NCBI RefSeq assembly: GCF_900095305.1
Contig: NZ_FMDO01000042.1
Span: 23,683 to 87,682, forward strand
Length of the DNA stretch: 64,000 nt
Origin: Proteiniborus sp. DW1
Lineage (GTDB): Bacteria; Bacillota; Clostridia; Tissierellales; Proteiniboraceae
Reading direction: 5' to 3'
Part shown: positions 8,445 through 17,448 of the stretch, in pieces
Layout: each line of letters begins with the position of its first letter
Numbering within the stretch: the first letter of the stretch is position 1
Notes under the pieces: generated by a model
What the model was told of the DNA's origin: nothing
Seen by the model: the letters and a program-made list of their open reading frames with translations, nothing else
Database searches by the model: none
Translations under genes and position numbers: made by a program

Positions 8445-9149
8445 TTAATAACTATTTGAAACTGAAAAAACAGAGTCTCCTACTAGTAAGTCTTTAGTCT
8501 TATTAAAATGGAGCACAACTTCATATCCATCATCAACTTTCATGATATTATCTATACCTATACTACTTTGTTCAAATAATCTTTCATCAATATCGCCACT
8601 AAAAACAAATTCAATTTTATCCATATCTTCATAAATATTTATATATAGCTTTGAACCTTGGCCTACTTTGTATGTACAATCAAAGAAAAAATCAAATAGC
8701 TTTGAAATATAGTCTATTACTTTATTTTCATAATTTATATCTCTAATTTCACTATTTACACAGCTATCTACATCATAAATAATTTCTATTCCTTTACTCT
8801 CGCCTAATTTCATTTTCTGTTCTAAAAGTAGAGCAATTGAAAAAATAGATATGCAGAAACACTTACTGGAATTATATGATGAATTTATAGATTTTTTAAT
8901 TTGCTCTATGGCTAAATCCCTCTTATTTAGCTGTAAATATCCATAAATAATCTGTAACATATTCATATAATCATGTCGTTGTTCCTTTAATAGATATTTT
9001 GTCTTTTTTACAAAATTAAACTCTAACTCTTTTCTTGATTCATATCCATCATGTTTTAGCTTAAATAATAATAAAAAAAATGCTACTATGCCAAATAAAG
9101 ATAATAAAATCAATATAATTACAGTAAAAATACTAATTTGAACAATAAT
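8445..9149 (-). CDS. Spo0B-like phosphotransferase / sensor-kinase fragment
   Basis: A membrane helix near the N-terminus (SLFGIVAFFLLLFKL), then an alpha-helical dimerisation segment with RHDYMNMLQIIYGYLQL. The His in R-H-D is the position phosphorylated in Spo0B and related kinases. A degenerate ATPase-like half follows without clear N, G1 or G2 boxes. Length, motif and position between rpmA and obg fit Spo0B of the sporulation phosphorelay. The start is uncertain. The first ordinary in-frame codon is TTG 9113, which has no SD, whereas a strong AGGGGGGTG ends 5 nt before an in-frame ATT at 9149. I place the start there tentatively. Confidence 0.7.
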   Translation of the reverse strand: MIVQISIFTVIILILLSLFGIVAFFLLLFKLKHDGYESRKELEFNFVKKTKYLLKEQRHDYMNMLQIIYGYLQLNKRDLAIEQIKKSINSSYNSSKCFCISIFSIALLLEQKMKLGESKGIEIIYDVDSCVNSEIRDINYENKVIDYISKLFDFFFDCTYKVGQGSKLYINIYEDMDKIEFVFSGDIDERLFEQSSIGIDNIMKVDDGYEVVLHFNKTKDLLVGDSVFSVSNSY

Positions 9150-9263
9150 AGTAACACCCCCCTAAGACACTTCCATATATATTTTAACACAAAAATAGGA
9201 AAAATTAAGTAGGTAACTAAAATTTTTAATATTGTTTAGTCACTATACAATAACTAAACAAAA

Positions 9264-9287
9264 AAACCTACCTTGATTGGTAGGTTT
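9264..9287 (-). terminator. Terminator of rplU-prp-rpmA
   Basis: AAACCTACC / GGTAGGTTT stem of 9 bp, loop TTGATT. On the minus strand it is followed by seven T, directly after the rpmA stop. A second 9-bp inverted repeat, TTGTTTAGT / ACTAAACAA, lies at 9232-9261 between this terminator and the spo0B-like gene. Confidence 0.85.
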
Positions 9288-9294
9288 ATAATAT

Positions 9295-9585
9295 TTATGC
9301 TAATGTTTCTACTGGGTAAACACTTACTTGTTTTCTGTCTTTACCTTTTCTTTCAAATTTAACAACTCCATCGATTTTAGCAAATAGAGTATCATCTCCA
9401 CCTCTACCTACATTTAAGCCTGGATGGATTTTTGTTCCTCTTTGTCTAACTAGTATATTACCTGCTGGAACAAATTGTCCGTCAGCTCTTTTAACGCCTA
9501 ATCTTTTGGCCTCACTATCACGACCGTTTTTAGAGCTACCTACTCCTTTTTTAGACGCAAATAATTGTAAGTTTAATCTAATCAT
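9295..9585 (-). CDS. rpmA: Ribosomal protein bL27 with cleavable N-terminal extension
   Basis: A 96-aa bL27 of the 50S subunit. The protein begins with a hydrophobic extension, [10 protein letters not shown], before [14 protein letters not shown]. In Firmicutes this extension is removed after the Phe-Ala by the protease Prp, encoded just upstream here. The mature glycine/lysine-rich N-terminus reaches the peptidyl-transferase centre. Strong SD GGGAGG. Confidence 0.97.
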   Translation of the reverse strand: MIRLNLQLFASKKGVGSSKNGRDSEAKRLGVKRADGQFVPAGNILVRQRGTKIHPGLNVGRGGDDTLFAKIDGVVKFERKGKDRKQVSVYPVETLA

Positions 9586-9589
9586 CTCA

Positions 9590-9937
9590 TTACACCTCCC
9601 TATATTTGAGAGTTACATAGTCAGGATAGATATCAACCAATCCTTTTAATCCTACTTCCATAGTCCTTAAAACTATATCTGCTTTTTCCCTTTGCTCCAT
9701 CGGAAGTTCAAGGGGTAAGGATACCTTCAAATATCCTTTTTTATCATCTATTTTATAAGATATGTCCTTCTCTTTTATGCCGCATACTTCATTTAATGAA
9801 ATAAGAGCAGTCTGACTTAAAATAGATATGGATGCACATAATATATCTTCACCATATGCTCCATAACCAGTATGTCCCTTAATCTCATATTCTACTATAC
9901 TGCCATCTGTATTTCTTAGTATAGTTATTTTCGTCAT
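9590..9937 (-). CDS. prp: Ribosomal-processing cysteine protease Prp
   Basis: A 115-aa protein of the YsxB/DUF464 family. Prp cuts the N-terminal extension from bL27 before ribosome assembly. The catalytic pair is visible as the His in [11 protein letters not shown] and the Cys in [15 protein letters not shown]. It sits between rplU and rpmA in the classic order. ATG 9937 is preferred; a GTG at 9946 overlaps the rplU stop (TAGTG) and is an alternative. Confidence 0.95.
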   Translation of the reverse strand: MTKITILRNTDGSIVEYEIKGHTGYGAYGEDILCASISILSQTALISLNEVCGIKEKDISYKIDDKKGYLKVSLPLELPMEQREKADIVLRTMEVGLKGLVDIYPDYVTLKYREV

Positions 9938-9945
9938 CTCTAACA

Positions 9946-10257
9946 CTATCCATTAATCTTTTCTATTCTAACCTTTGTATATGGTTGACGATGTCCTTGT
10001 TTCTTTCTGTAATCTTTCTTTCTTTTAAACTTATAAACAATAATCTTTTTTGCCTTACCATGTTCAACAATGTTTCCTGTTACAGATACACCATCTACAT
10101 AAGGCTTACCTACTTTTACTTCTTCTCCATTAGAAACCAGAAGTACTTTATCAAAGCTTAAAGATTCACCTTCGTTTCCAGCAACTTTTTCAATGAAGAG
10201 AACATCTCCTTCTTGAACTCTATATTGCTTTCCACCAGTTTCAATAACTGCGTACAT
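9946..10257 (-). CDS. rplU: Ribosomal protein bL21
   Basis: A 103-aa bL21, beginning [18 protein letters not shown] and ending with the family stretch [19 protein letters not shown] (K-x-K-R-R/K-K). It is first in the rplU-prp-rpmA operon, preceded by GAGGAGGTG and the leader described separately. Confidence 0.97.
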   Translation of the reverse strand: MYAVIETGGKQYRVQEGDVLFIEKVAGNEGESLSFDKVLLVSNGEEVKVGKPYVDGVSVTGNIVEHGKAKKIIVYKFKRKKDYRKKQGHRQPYTKVRIEKING

Positions 10258-10336
10258 TACACTACACCTCCTCTAACCAGTCTCGCCAATGCTAGGTACC
10301 GAAGCTTTAAAACCCGCACTGTGCGGCTACTTACAA
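10258..10336 (-). ncRNA. L21 ribosomal-protein leader
   Basis: The transcript upstream of rplU contains the GC-rich hairpin GCCGCACAGTGCGGGT, then an unusually conserved-looking purine/pyrimidine block (AAGCTTCGGTACC...GCATTGGCGAGACTGGTTAG, described in two parts) before the SD. This is the layout of the Firmicute L21 leader RNA, thought to bind L21 for autoregulation. Identified by recall of the motif, not by a covariance search. Confidence 0.7.
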
Positions 10337-10342
10337 AGTAAA

Positions 10343-10371
10343 ATTTTATCAGACAAAGTTCAAAAAGTCAA
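10343..10371 (-). promoter_or_regulatory. SigA-type promoter of rplU
   Basis: Minus strand: TTGACT (10371-10366), 17-bp spacer, TAAAAT (10348-10343). This is the best-matched vegetative promoter I see in the window. It lies just upstream of the L21 leader. Confidence 0.75.
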
Positions 10372-10374
10372 GGG

Positions 10375-11868
10375 TTAACCTAAAATTCCTTTAATAAATT
10401 CTATCCTACCGATATTCTTCACTTTTATCTCATTATGATGGATAGCTTCATTAGGTTTAATAAATATTTTTATACCATATTTCTCTTCAATTTTATTAAT
10501 GAAATAATTATTATTACCCTTTAAATAGGACTCTATATGAGGATTCACTTCTAAAATAGCTGCCTCTGCACTAGTATGCAGTTTAAGTCTTTTTACCTCC
10601 TTATTTAGTAGGCTAAGGACTGTTCTTTCCAAATATACCTTGCCTGTACCATTACAATAAGGACAATCCTTTAATAAGTTAGTGGTTAACCTGCTTCTTA
10701 CTTTTTTCCTTGTCATCTCTACTAATCCTAGCTTAGTCATCCCTAGAACAGTTGACTTTGTTCTGTCCTTCTTGAGTTCACTTTCTAATACATTTAAAAC
10801 ATCTTTTTCGTGTAATTCATTATTCATATCAATAAAGTCAATGATTATTATACCACCTATATTTCTTAGTCTTAGCTGCTTTGCAATTTCCTTAGCTGCT
10901 TCTATATTTGTTCTAAGTACTGTATCTTCTAAATTAATACTCCCTATATATTTGCCTGTATTCACATCTATGGAAGTAAGAGCTTCTGTTTCGTCTATAA
11001 CTATATACCCTCCACTTTTTAACCAAACCTTTCTATCTAAAGCTTTATTAATTGCTTGCTCAATCCCAAAGTAGCCAAATATATCATGACTAGAATCAAA
11101 ATATTCAACCCTAGATTTCAATTGAGGAGATATCATATCTACTAACTCAACTATACTCTTATATTCATCTCTACTATTAATTATCAATTTTTGAACATTT
11201 CTTGTAAATAAATCTCTCACTGTTCTATGTATCAAGTCAAGATCTTTATACATTACTCTTGGAGCAAAACCCAGATTTCTTTCACCGTCAATTTTGTTCA
11301 AAACCCTCAATAGAAATTTTATATCATCTTTAAAGTCTTCTAGCTCTAACCCCTCGCTTGCAGTTCTTAATATCACCCCCATATTGGCAGGCTTGATACT
11401 TTCTATAATTTTTCTTAGTCTATCTCTTTCTGCTTCATCACTTATTCGCCTTGACACACCAATATAGTCGGTATAAGGCATTAGCACAATATGTCGACCT
11501 GGTATTGTTATTTGGGTAGTCACTCTTGCCCCTTTATTGCCAAAGGGCTCCTTTATGACCTGTACAATTATATCTTGTCCAGATTTAACTACATCTTTAA
11601 TAGAGATATCCTTAAGATTAATTTTTTTGTTTGCTAACATCTCTTTAGGAATCGCATCTTTTACATAAAGAAAAGCATTTTTTTCTAAGCCTATATCAAC
11701 AAAAGCTGCCTGCATACCTGGTAATACATTGACAACTCTGCCTTTGTATATATTGCCAACAGTTCTTTTATTATCATCTTCTTCTATATATAGCTCCACT
11801 AGTTCAGAATTTTCTAGAATTGCTACTCTGTTTTCTTGTAAACCCACGTCAATTACTATTTGATTCAT
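10375..11868 (-). CDS. rng: Ribonuclease E/G family endoribonuclease
   Basis: About 497 aa from ATG 11868 (MNQIVIDVGLQENRVAILEN; SD AGGAGA). RNase G/E cuts single-stranded RNA in rRNA maturation and mRNA decay. An S1-like domain occupies about residues 35-120 (GNIYKGRVVNVLPGMQAAFVDIG, in parts). The DNase-I-like catalytic core includes TSIDVNTGKY and IIIIDFIDM, with the metal-binding Asp residues. The zinc-link motif CPYCNGTG is present, followed by a small C-terminal domain. The length fits RNase G rather than the long RNase E. Confidence 0.95.
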   Translation of the reverse strand: MNQIVIDVGLQENRVAILENSELVELYIEEDDNKRTVGNIYKGRVVNVLPGMQAAFVDIGLEKNAFLYVKDAIPKEMLANKKINLKDISIKDVVKSGQDIIVQVIKEPFGNKGARVTTQITIPGRHIVLMPYTDYIGVSRRISDEAERDRLRKIIESIKPANMGVILRTASEGLELEDFKDDIKFLLRVLNKIDGERNLGFAPRVMYKDLDLIHRTVRDLFTRNVQKLIINSRDEYKSIVELVDMISPQLKSRVEYFDSSHDIFGYFGIEQAINKALDRKVWLKSGGYIVIDETEALTSIDVNTGKYIGSINLEDTVLRTNIEAAKEIAKQLRLRNIGGIIIIDFIDMNNELHEKDVLNVLESELKKDRTKSTVLGMTKLGLVEMTRKKVRSRLTTNLLKDCPYCNGTGKVYLERTVLSLLNKEVKRLKLHTSAEAAILEVNPHIESYLKGNNNYFINKIEEKYGIKIFIKPNEAIHHNEIKVKNIGRIEFIKGILG

Positions 11869-11936
11869 AAAATCTCTCCTAAAGCAAAATTTAAGCGCTA
11901 AGAGTATCAAAATCCATATCTATAATGCTTAAAAAA

Positions 11937-12635
11937 TCATATTGGCAAAGAAATAGTACCATCTTTTTCAATAAATAACTCTAATCTATGTAGCTTTAAG
12001 CTATCTTCTTCCATAGCTATTTTTGTATGCTCTTCAAGTAATCCTATCATCTCTTCTGGTTTTAAGTTCCCTTGGCTACCAGTCATTAAGGTCGTCTTTA
12101 GTACAATTATATCTTTCTCATTTGATAGAAGAAATAGATCTTTAATTCTCTCTCTAATATTGTTTTGCTTTACAGTTATTTTGTTACCTTTCTTTTTTTC
12201 TTTTGTTAATATTATCTCTTCTTTATTTAAAAAACTATCTATTTCACTTGTAATCTCTTCTGTTGTCAGTTTTTCTTTAGTCTTAAATCCAATAATATAA
12301 GTAGCCCATCTTATCAGAGATACTATAGACTCCTTATCATCTGTAGATACAGCTTTTAATATTTTTATCCCATTTGGCAGTATAGTATTCAATTTCTGTT
12401 TAAAATCCTCTGGTTCAATATATGAACCTAATTCAACATCCATATATTCTCCATCGCTAGACACTCCTAGAGCTAGAGCTGTAGCTAAAGAAAATTGAGG
12501 GTGTGGATTATAGCCCTCACTATACTTAACTGGAATATTGGCACGCCTAAAAGCTCTTTGAAAAAGCCTCATTAAATCAAGGTGAGAAATATATCTTAAT
12601 TCATCTTTTTTTGTAAACTTAGCTCTTATCTTCAT
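11937..12635 (-). CDS. TIGR03936/DUF2344 family protein
   Basis: About 232 aa: MKIRAKFTKKDELRYISHLD at the N-terminus, then RAFRRANIPVKYSEGYNPHP and LALGVSSDGEYMDVEL. These are the family's fixed features. The biochemical role is unknown; the gene nearly always follows the radical-SAM protein encoded upstream and is fused to it in some species. The ATG overlaps that gene's stop (TAATG), so translation is coupled. Confidence 0.9.
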   Translation of the reverse strand: MKIRAKFTKKDELRYISHLDLMRLFQRAFRRANIPVKYSEGYNPHPQFSLATALALGVSSDGEYMDVELGSYIEPEDFKQKLNTILPNGIKILKAVSTDDKESIVSLIRWATYIIGFKTKEKLTTEEITSEIDSFLNKEEIILTKEKKKGNKITVKQNNIRERIKDLFLLSNEKDIIVLKTTLMTGSQGNLKPEEMIGLLEEHTKIAMEEDSLKLHRLELFIEKDGTISLPI

Positions 12636-14476
12636 TAGCAAACACCACCTATAAAGCTTTTATTTATACCACAACCTGTACATCCTTTTCTACAATCATG
12701 AGTAAGCTCTTCTTTTTTAGCTTTTTCATTCTCGCTTATAAGATATCTCTTAGAAACACCCACATCTATAAAATCCCAAGGAAGAACTTCGTCATAGCTC
12801 CTTTCTCTAGTAGCATAAAAATCAGGATCTATACCTGTTTCCTCAAAGGCCTCGATCCATTTCTCAAAGCTAAATTTATCAGCCCAACCATCAAATTTAC
12901 ATCCTTTTTCCCAAGCGTTAACCAATACCTGTGATAGTCGCCTGTCTCCTCTTGCTAGAACTGCTTCTAAATAGCTTAACCTAGAATCATGGTGATTATA
13001 TGTTATCTTATTATCTTTAATACTACTTTTTAGTAATCCTATTTTCTTATTAAACATCTCTATGCTATCTTGAGGATACCATTGAAAAGGTGTAAAAGGC
13101 TTTGGAACAAAACAAGAGGTACTTACTGTAACCTTTAAGTTGCCTTTTCTCTGCTCTTTAGGCATTCTAAAGAAAATATCTTTTACCTTATAGGCTAAAC
13201 TTTTTATTCCCATGACATCATCAGATGTTTCAGTAGGTAATCCTATCATAAAATAAAGCTTTACTGTTGACCAACCAGAAGCAAAGGCTTCTTCTGTTGA
13301 CTTTAGTAAATCTTCTTCTGTAATTCCTTTATTTATTACATCTCTTAGTCTTTGAGTACCAGCCTCAGGTGCAAAGGTTAGACCTGTTTTTCTAACCTTT
13401 TGAATCTCCTCTATTACTTCTAAAGGAAAAGAATCTAGTCTAAGAGAAGGCAAAGATAAGCCTACCTTTTTCTCCTTGTATTCTTTCATAAGTCTGCTCA
13501 CTAACTCAAGTATCTGTGAATAATCACTAGTACTTAGAGAAGAGAGAGAAATTTCTTCGTGTCCTGTAGCTTCTATTAGCTTTCTTGCATAATCAATTAA
13601 TGTATCAATACTTCTTTCCCTTACTGGTCTATATATAACTCCTGCTTGACAAAATCTACATCCTCTTGTACAACCCCTGAATATCTCTAGCATAACTCTA
13701 TCATGAACTGTTTCAATAAAGGGAACAATTAATTTCTCTGGGAAAAATGCCTCATCCAGATTTTTTATTATTCTTTTCTTAATCTTGGCTGGATATTTTG
13801 CTTCTTTAGGAGTAAAAGATTTTATGGTACCATCTTCGTTATAGTCTACACTATAAAATTCAGGTACATATATCCCCTCAATATTAGCTATCATTTCTAA
13901 ATATTCTTTTCTTTCTTTTCCGCTTTTTTTCCACTGCTTATATACCTCTATTATTTCTAAAGTTACTTCTTCTCCTTCTCCTATTACAAAGAAGTCTATA
14001 ATCCCAGCTAATGGCTCTGGATTATATGCACAAGGTCCTCCAGCCATTACAAAAGGGGCATCTTCTTTTCTATTCTTTGCCATTATAGGTAAACCCGCTA
14101 AATCAATCATGTTAATTATATTGGTATAGCTCATCTCATATTGAAGCGTAAACCCAATAAAATCAAATTCCTTAATAAAGTCTTTGCTTTCTAAGGCAAA
14201 TAGAGGAAGATTATTATTTCTCATTTCTTCTTCCATATCAGTCCAAGGTGCAAATACTCTTTCACAGTAAATATCTTCCTTGCTATTTAAAAGACTATAT
14301 AGAATATGCATTCCCATGTGTGACATTCCTACCTCATAAACATCTGGAAAAGCAAATGCAAACCTAATAGTGTCCTCTGTAATATTCTTTTTTTCTATAT
14401 TTAGTTCGTTTCCAATATATCTAGCTGGTTTTTCTACTTTATTTAAAATCTTCTCAAACTGCTCTTTATTTAACAT
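12635..14476 (-). CDS. TIGR03960 family B12-binding-like radical SAM protein
   Basis: A 613-aa protein. The N-terminal half resembles a B12-binding/Rossmann domain (GMSHMGMHILYSLLN). The radical SAM core starts near residue 255 with RGCTRGCRFCQAG, whose CxxxCxxC triad binds the [4Fe-4S] cluster. The C-terminus carries a further Cys cluster (HDCRKGCTGCGIN). Substrate unknown. With TIGR03936 it forms a conserved pair next to rng and rplU in clostridia, which suggests a ribosome- or tRNA-linked modification; that is inference. Confidence 0.92.
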   Translation of the reverse strand: MLNKEQFEKILNKVEKPARYIGNELNIEKKNITEDTIRFAFAFPDVYEVGMSHMGMHILYSLLNSKEDIYCERVFAPWTDMEEEMRNNNLPLFALESKDFIKEFDFIGFTLQYEMSYTNIINMIDLAGLPIMAKNRKEDAPFVMAGGPCAYNPEPLAGIIDFFVIGEGEEVTLEIIEVYKQWKKSGKERKEYLEMIANIEGIYVPEFYSVDYNEDGTIKSFTPKEAKYPAKIKKRIIKNLDEAFFPEKLIVPFIETVHDRVMLEIFRGCTRGCRFCQAGVIYRPVRERSIDTLIDYARKLIEATGHEEISLSSLSTSDYSQILELVSRLMKEYKEKKVGLSLPSLRLDSFPLEVIEEIQKVRKTGLTFAPEAGTQRLRDVINKGITEEDLLKSTEEAFASGWSTVKLYFMIGLPTETSDDVMGIKSLAYKVKDIFFRMPKEQRKGNLKVTVSTSCFVPKPFTPFQWYPQDSIEMFNKKIGLLKSSIKDNKITYNHHDSRLSYLEAVLARGDRRLSQVLVNAWEKGCKFDGWADKFSFEKWIEAFEETGIDPDFYATRERSYDEVLPWDFIDVGVSKRYLISENEKAKKEELTHDCRKGCTGCGINKSFIGGVC

Positions 14477-14530
14477 TTAGCTCATCCTTTTCTTCTAAGT
14501 TAATTAATCCGTACTTATGTTACTATTCTA

Positions 14531-15409
14531 TCATTTTTTTGATCTTATTAATAGTTCTCCTAATGTAATATCAAAGTCATGAGTATATATTCCTTCTAGC
14601 AATTGACTTTCAGTTATAGTACCAATAGTTTCTCCATTACTTTTAATAATAATGAATATATGATATTTATTAGGCAAAAAACAATCTAAAGCTTCTTTTA
14701 TGCTAAGTGTTTCCATGCACACCAAAACATGGACCTTCATTTTCTTTTTCTTATAAATTTCAGTTGTTTTTCCGGTAATAGATTTTATGAAAACAAAAGC
14801 TGCCATTTCTCTTTCTTTTCTGGCAGCTATTATAATAAATACTGCTATTAGACTTATGTATACTCCATTAATCATTAACCCATTTAATATATCATAGAGT
14901 ATAAGAATTGTACATAGTATATATGTAATATATGATAGCTTAATAGTTGCAAATTTATAACCCATAAATAAGGATAATACAGCCCTAACTATCTTTCCTC
15001 CGTCTAGTGGAAACACGGGTAAAATATTTATTATAAACATAAGTTTATTAATATTTATTACATATTCAATCAAATAACTGTCTAGATACAATTGCTTTAA
15101 CCCTCTAAATATAACTACTAATATTAAATTACTTAGGGGGCCAGCTATACAAATAAGTATTTCCTCTTTAGGAGAAATTGCTTCTATCTGTTCGAATCTT
15201 GCTATTCCCCCAAAAGGAAAAATTTCTATTTCCTTAACTTTAACTCCATACTTTATAGCAACAATACTATGAAAAATCTCATGCGCTAAAACAGCAATAA
15301 CCACAACAAAAATCTCCATATAATAGCCAAATAAAGAGTATAAGATGAATGTAGCCAGCATAAAGATATTAATCTTAATACTAATACTATTATTCCTTAA
15401 TATATTCAT
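14531..15409 (-). CDS. spoIVFB: SpoIVFB-type site-2 protease (M50) with C-terminal CBS-like region
   Basis: A 292-aa polytopic membrane metalloprotease. The zinc motif HEIFH (in VLAHEIFHSIVAIKYG) and the second metal motif in PVFPLDGGKIVRA are intact. The last about 80 residues form a CBS-like domain (TLSIKEALDCFLP). SpoIVFB releases sigma-K from its pro-form in the mother cell. Its place just downstream of a SpoIVFA-like gene supports this assignment. Confidence 0.9.
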   Translation of the reverse strand: MNILRNNSISIKINIFMLATFILYSLFGYYMEIFVVVIAVLAHEIFHSIVAIKYGVKVKEIEIFPFGGIARFEQIEAISPKEEILICIAGPLSNLILVVIFRGLKQLYLDSYLIEYVININKLMFIINILPVFPLDGGKIVRAVLSLFMGYKFATIKLSYITYILCTILILYDILNGLMINGVYISLIAVFIIIAARKEREMAAFVFIKSITGKTTEIYKKKKMKVHVLVCMETLSIKEALDCFLPNKYHIFIIIKSNGETIGTITESQLLEGIYTHDFDITLGELLIRSKK

Positions 15410-15425
15410 CTAGAAAGCCTACCTA

Positions 15426-15773
15426 TCAATTAGAAATATCTGAATTAAACGTCTCTATTACTTTATCAGGTAACTTAACTGCACCCTTTACAAAATCAAT
15501 TACTTTTTTTGTATCTTCCTTTATATCAAAGGAATAATTTATAGATTCATCTACAATTCTAATTATATTATTAGTAAGTTTTAGATTTATTTTTTTTATT
15601 ATTAAGACAGCTAAAACAATTACAATACAGATTAATATTTTATTGAGCTGCTTTCTATAGAAACTTGCTCCACTACTGTTAGTATAGGTATTATATACTC
15701 TTTTTTTCCTTAGACTGTTCAATAACATAACTACTCTTCTGCTTAGTTTCTCTTTAATACTTATTGCAACCAC
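15426..15773 (-). CDS. Short SpoIVFA-like membrane protein
   Basis: Up to 115 aa: a basic cytoplasmic N-terminus, one membrane helix (ILICIVIVLAVLII, about 47-60) and a short outside region. It occupies the spoIVFA position before spoIVFB and has that topology, but lacks the M23/LytM-like domain of Bacillus SpoIVFA. The start is uncertain: GTG 15773 lies inside the SD AGAGGGTGG, and ATG 15728 is an alternative with a weak SD. Homology to SpoIVFA rests mainly on position. Confidence 0.55.
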   Translation of the reverse strand: MVAISIKEKLSRRVVMLLNSLRKKRVYNTYTNSSGASFYRKQLNKILICIVIVLAVLIIKKINLKLTNNIIRIVDESINYSFDIKEDTKKVIDFVKGAVKLPDKVIETFNSDISN

Positions 15774-15835
15774 CCTCTTTCAGTTTAGTATATTTATATT
15801 TATAAGAAAGTGATTTTATTACATATTAGATCATA

Positions 15836-15877
15836 AAAAAACCTATGATTTCAAAAAGTAGAGAACCATAGGTTTTT
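15836..15877 (-). terminator. Terminator of the min-mgsA operon
   Basis: AAAAACCTATG / CATAGGTTTTT, 11-bp stem with a 20-nt loop, followed by a T-run on the minus strand, 4 nt after the mgsA stop. Confidence 0.8.
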
Positions 15878-15880
15878 AGA

Positions 15881-16303
15881 CTAGTCTATGTTATTGTACG
15901 TTTCAGATTGTCTAATTATCTCTCTCCAATGCATATCTCCTCTTTCAAGAGCTTTTATCAAAAGCTCTGCAGTGGCGATATTTGTAGCAATAGGAATAGC
16001 ATGAACATCACTGAGTCTAAGTAGTGCCTGAACGTCTGGTTCATGAGGCTGAGCAGTTAAAGGATCTCTTAAAAATATAATAAGATCCATTTCATTACTT
16101 GCTACTTTAGAACCAATTTGTTGGTCACCACCTAAAGGACCTGACATCATACGTTCTATCTCTAGACCTGTAGCTTCTATTATTAACTTACCAGTAGTTC
16201 CTGTAGCATAGAGATGATGTTTTTCAAGAATATGTTTATATGCAACTGAAAAATTAACAAGTTGCTTTTTTTTATTATCATGAGCAATTAAAGCAATATT
16301 CAT
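15881..16303 (-). CDS. mgsA: Methylglyoxal synthase
   Basis: Converts dihydroxyacetone phosphate to methylglyoxal and phosphate, a glycolytic bypass under phosphate limitation. 140 aa from ATG 16303 (SD GGAGG); the earlier TTG at 16315 overlaps the SD. Key motifs are [32 protein letters not shown] and the catalytic Asp region [15 protein letters not shown]. It follows minE directly; a rodA gene often found between them is absent. Confidence 0.96.
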   Translation of the reverse strand: MNIALIAHDNKKKQLVNFSVAYKHILEKHHLYATGTTGKLIIEATGLEIERMMSGPLGGDQQIGSKVASNEMDLIIFLRDPLTAQPHEPDVQALLRLSDVHAIPIATNIATAELLIKALERGDMHWREIIRQSETYNNID

Positions 16304-16330
16304 ATTTTCCTCCAATCACAAAGGTCCTGT

Positions 16331-16615
16331 TTATTTTAATGATTGTTCCTTCATCTTCAGTATTGGTATATTAGCAATTAAGGCTGGTATAGGTGTGTTG
16401 TCACTTTCTCTTCTGGTTCTTGTTAATTTAATGTCTAAGCCTTCCTCATCAATAACCATGTAATCAGATATTACTCTTATTATGTCCCCTTTTAGAATTT
16501 CTAAAAAGTGAGGAGAAATATTTGCTCTGTCATGGATTAAAACTAACTTTAGTCTTTCTTTTGCTACGTTCTTACTTTTATCTTCACTTTTACTAAAAAA
16601 TTTGAATATATCCAA
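16331..16615 (-). CDS. minE: Cell division topological specificity factor MinE
   Basis: A 94-aa protein. The N-terminal amphipathic membrane-targeting segment is MDIFKFFSK, the anti-MinCD region is VAKERLKLVLIHDRANISPH, and the C-terminal dimerisation/topology domain follows. MinE drives MinD off the membrane and positions the division site. TTG start with SD AAGGAGGGG. It overlaps neither neighbour and belongs to minC-minD-minE. Confidence 0.95.
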   Translation of the reverse strand: MDIFKFFSKSEDKSKNVAKERLKLVLIHDRANISPHFLEILKGDIIRVISDYMVIDEEGLDIKLTRTRRESDNTPIPALIANIPILKMKEQSLK

Positions 16616-16634
16616 GTTTACCCCTCCTTTTTAG

Positions 16635-17429
16635 TTATTTACCAAATATTAATTTCCTTAACTTGCTAAAGACTCCTTCATCTACGTCTAATTCTAATAA
16701 GGCTACTTCTTCTCCCATTATTCTTTTAGCTATATTTCTGTAGGCCTGTCCAGCAAGACTTTTATCATCAATAACTACTGGCTCTCCTTTATTAGTGGAA
16801 ATTACAATTGCCTCATCATCAGGCACTACTCCAATTAAATCTATGGCTAAAATATCAGTCATATCATCAATGTTCATCATGTCGCCTTTTTTTACCATAT
16901 CAGGTCTTATTCTATTAACTATCAATTTAGGATTATGTAGACCTTTTGCTTCTAGTAAACCAATTATTCTATCTGCATCTCTTACAGCTGATATTTCTGG
17001 AGTAGTAACTACTAAAGCCCTATCCGCACCAGCTATAGCATTTTGAAATCCTTGTTCTATGCCTGCGGGACAATCAATAATTACATAATCAAACATTTCT
17101 CTTAATTCATTACATAATTCAAGCATTTGTGAAGGGTTAACCGCATTTTTGTCCTTTGTTTGTGCAGCAGGTAAAAGAAACAATCCATCATATCTTTTAT
17201 CCTTTATAAGTCCTTGCTTTAATCTACATACCTTTTCGACAACATCAACAATATCATATACTATTCTATTTTCAAGCCCCATAACAACATCAAGATTTCT
17301 TAGTCCAATATCAGCATCTACTATGGCAACCTTTTTGCCTGCCATTGCTAGACCTGTTCCAATATTTGCTGTGGTAGTAGTCTTACCTACTCCACCTTTT
17401 CCCGATGTTACAACAATAACTTCACCCAT
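16635..17429 (-). CDS. minD: Septum-site ATPase MinD
   Basis: About 264 aa from ATG 17429 (SD AGGAGG, 9 nt). ParA/MinD P-loop ATPase: deviant Walker A SGKGGVGKTTT, switch IVDADIGLRNLDVVMG, Walker B DYVIIDCPAGIEQG. The C-terminal amphipathic membrane-targeting helix is visible (FSKLRKLIFGK). It recruits MinC and oscillates or is patterned with MinE. Confidence 0.97.
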   Translation of the reverse strand: MGEVIVVTSGKGGVGKTTTTANIGTGLAMAGKKVAIVDADIGLRNLDVVMGLENRIVYDIVDVVEKVCRLKQGLIKDKRYDGLFLLPAAQTKDKNAVNPSQMLELCNELREMFDYVIIDCPAGIEQGFQNAIAGADRALVVTTPEISAVRDADRIIGLLEAKGLHNPKLIVNRIRPDMVKKGDMMNIDDMTDILAIDLIGVVPDDEAIVISTNKGEPVVIDDKSLAGQAYRNIAKRIMGEEVALLELDVDEGVFSKLRKLIFGK

Positions 17430-17448
17430 ATAGGACAACCTCCTATTC

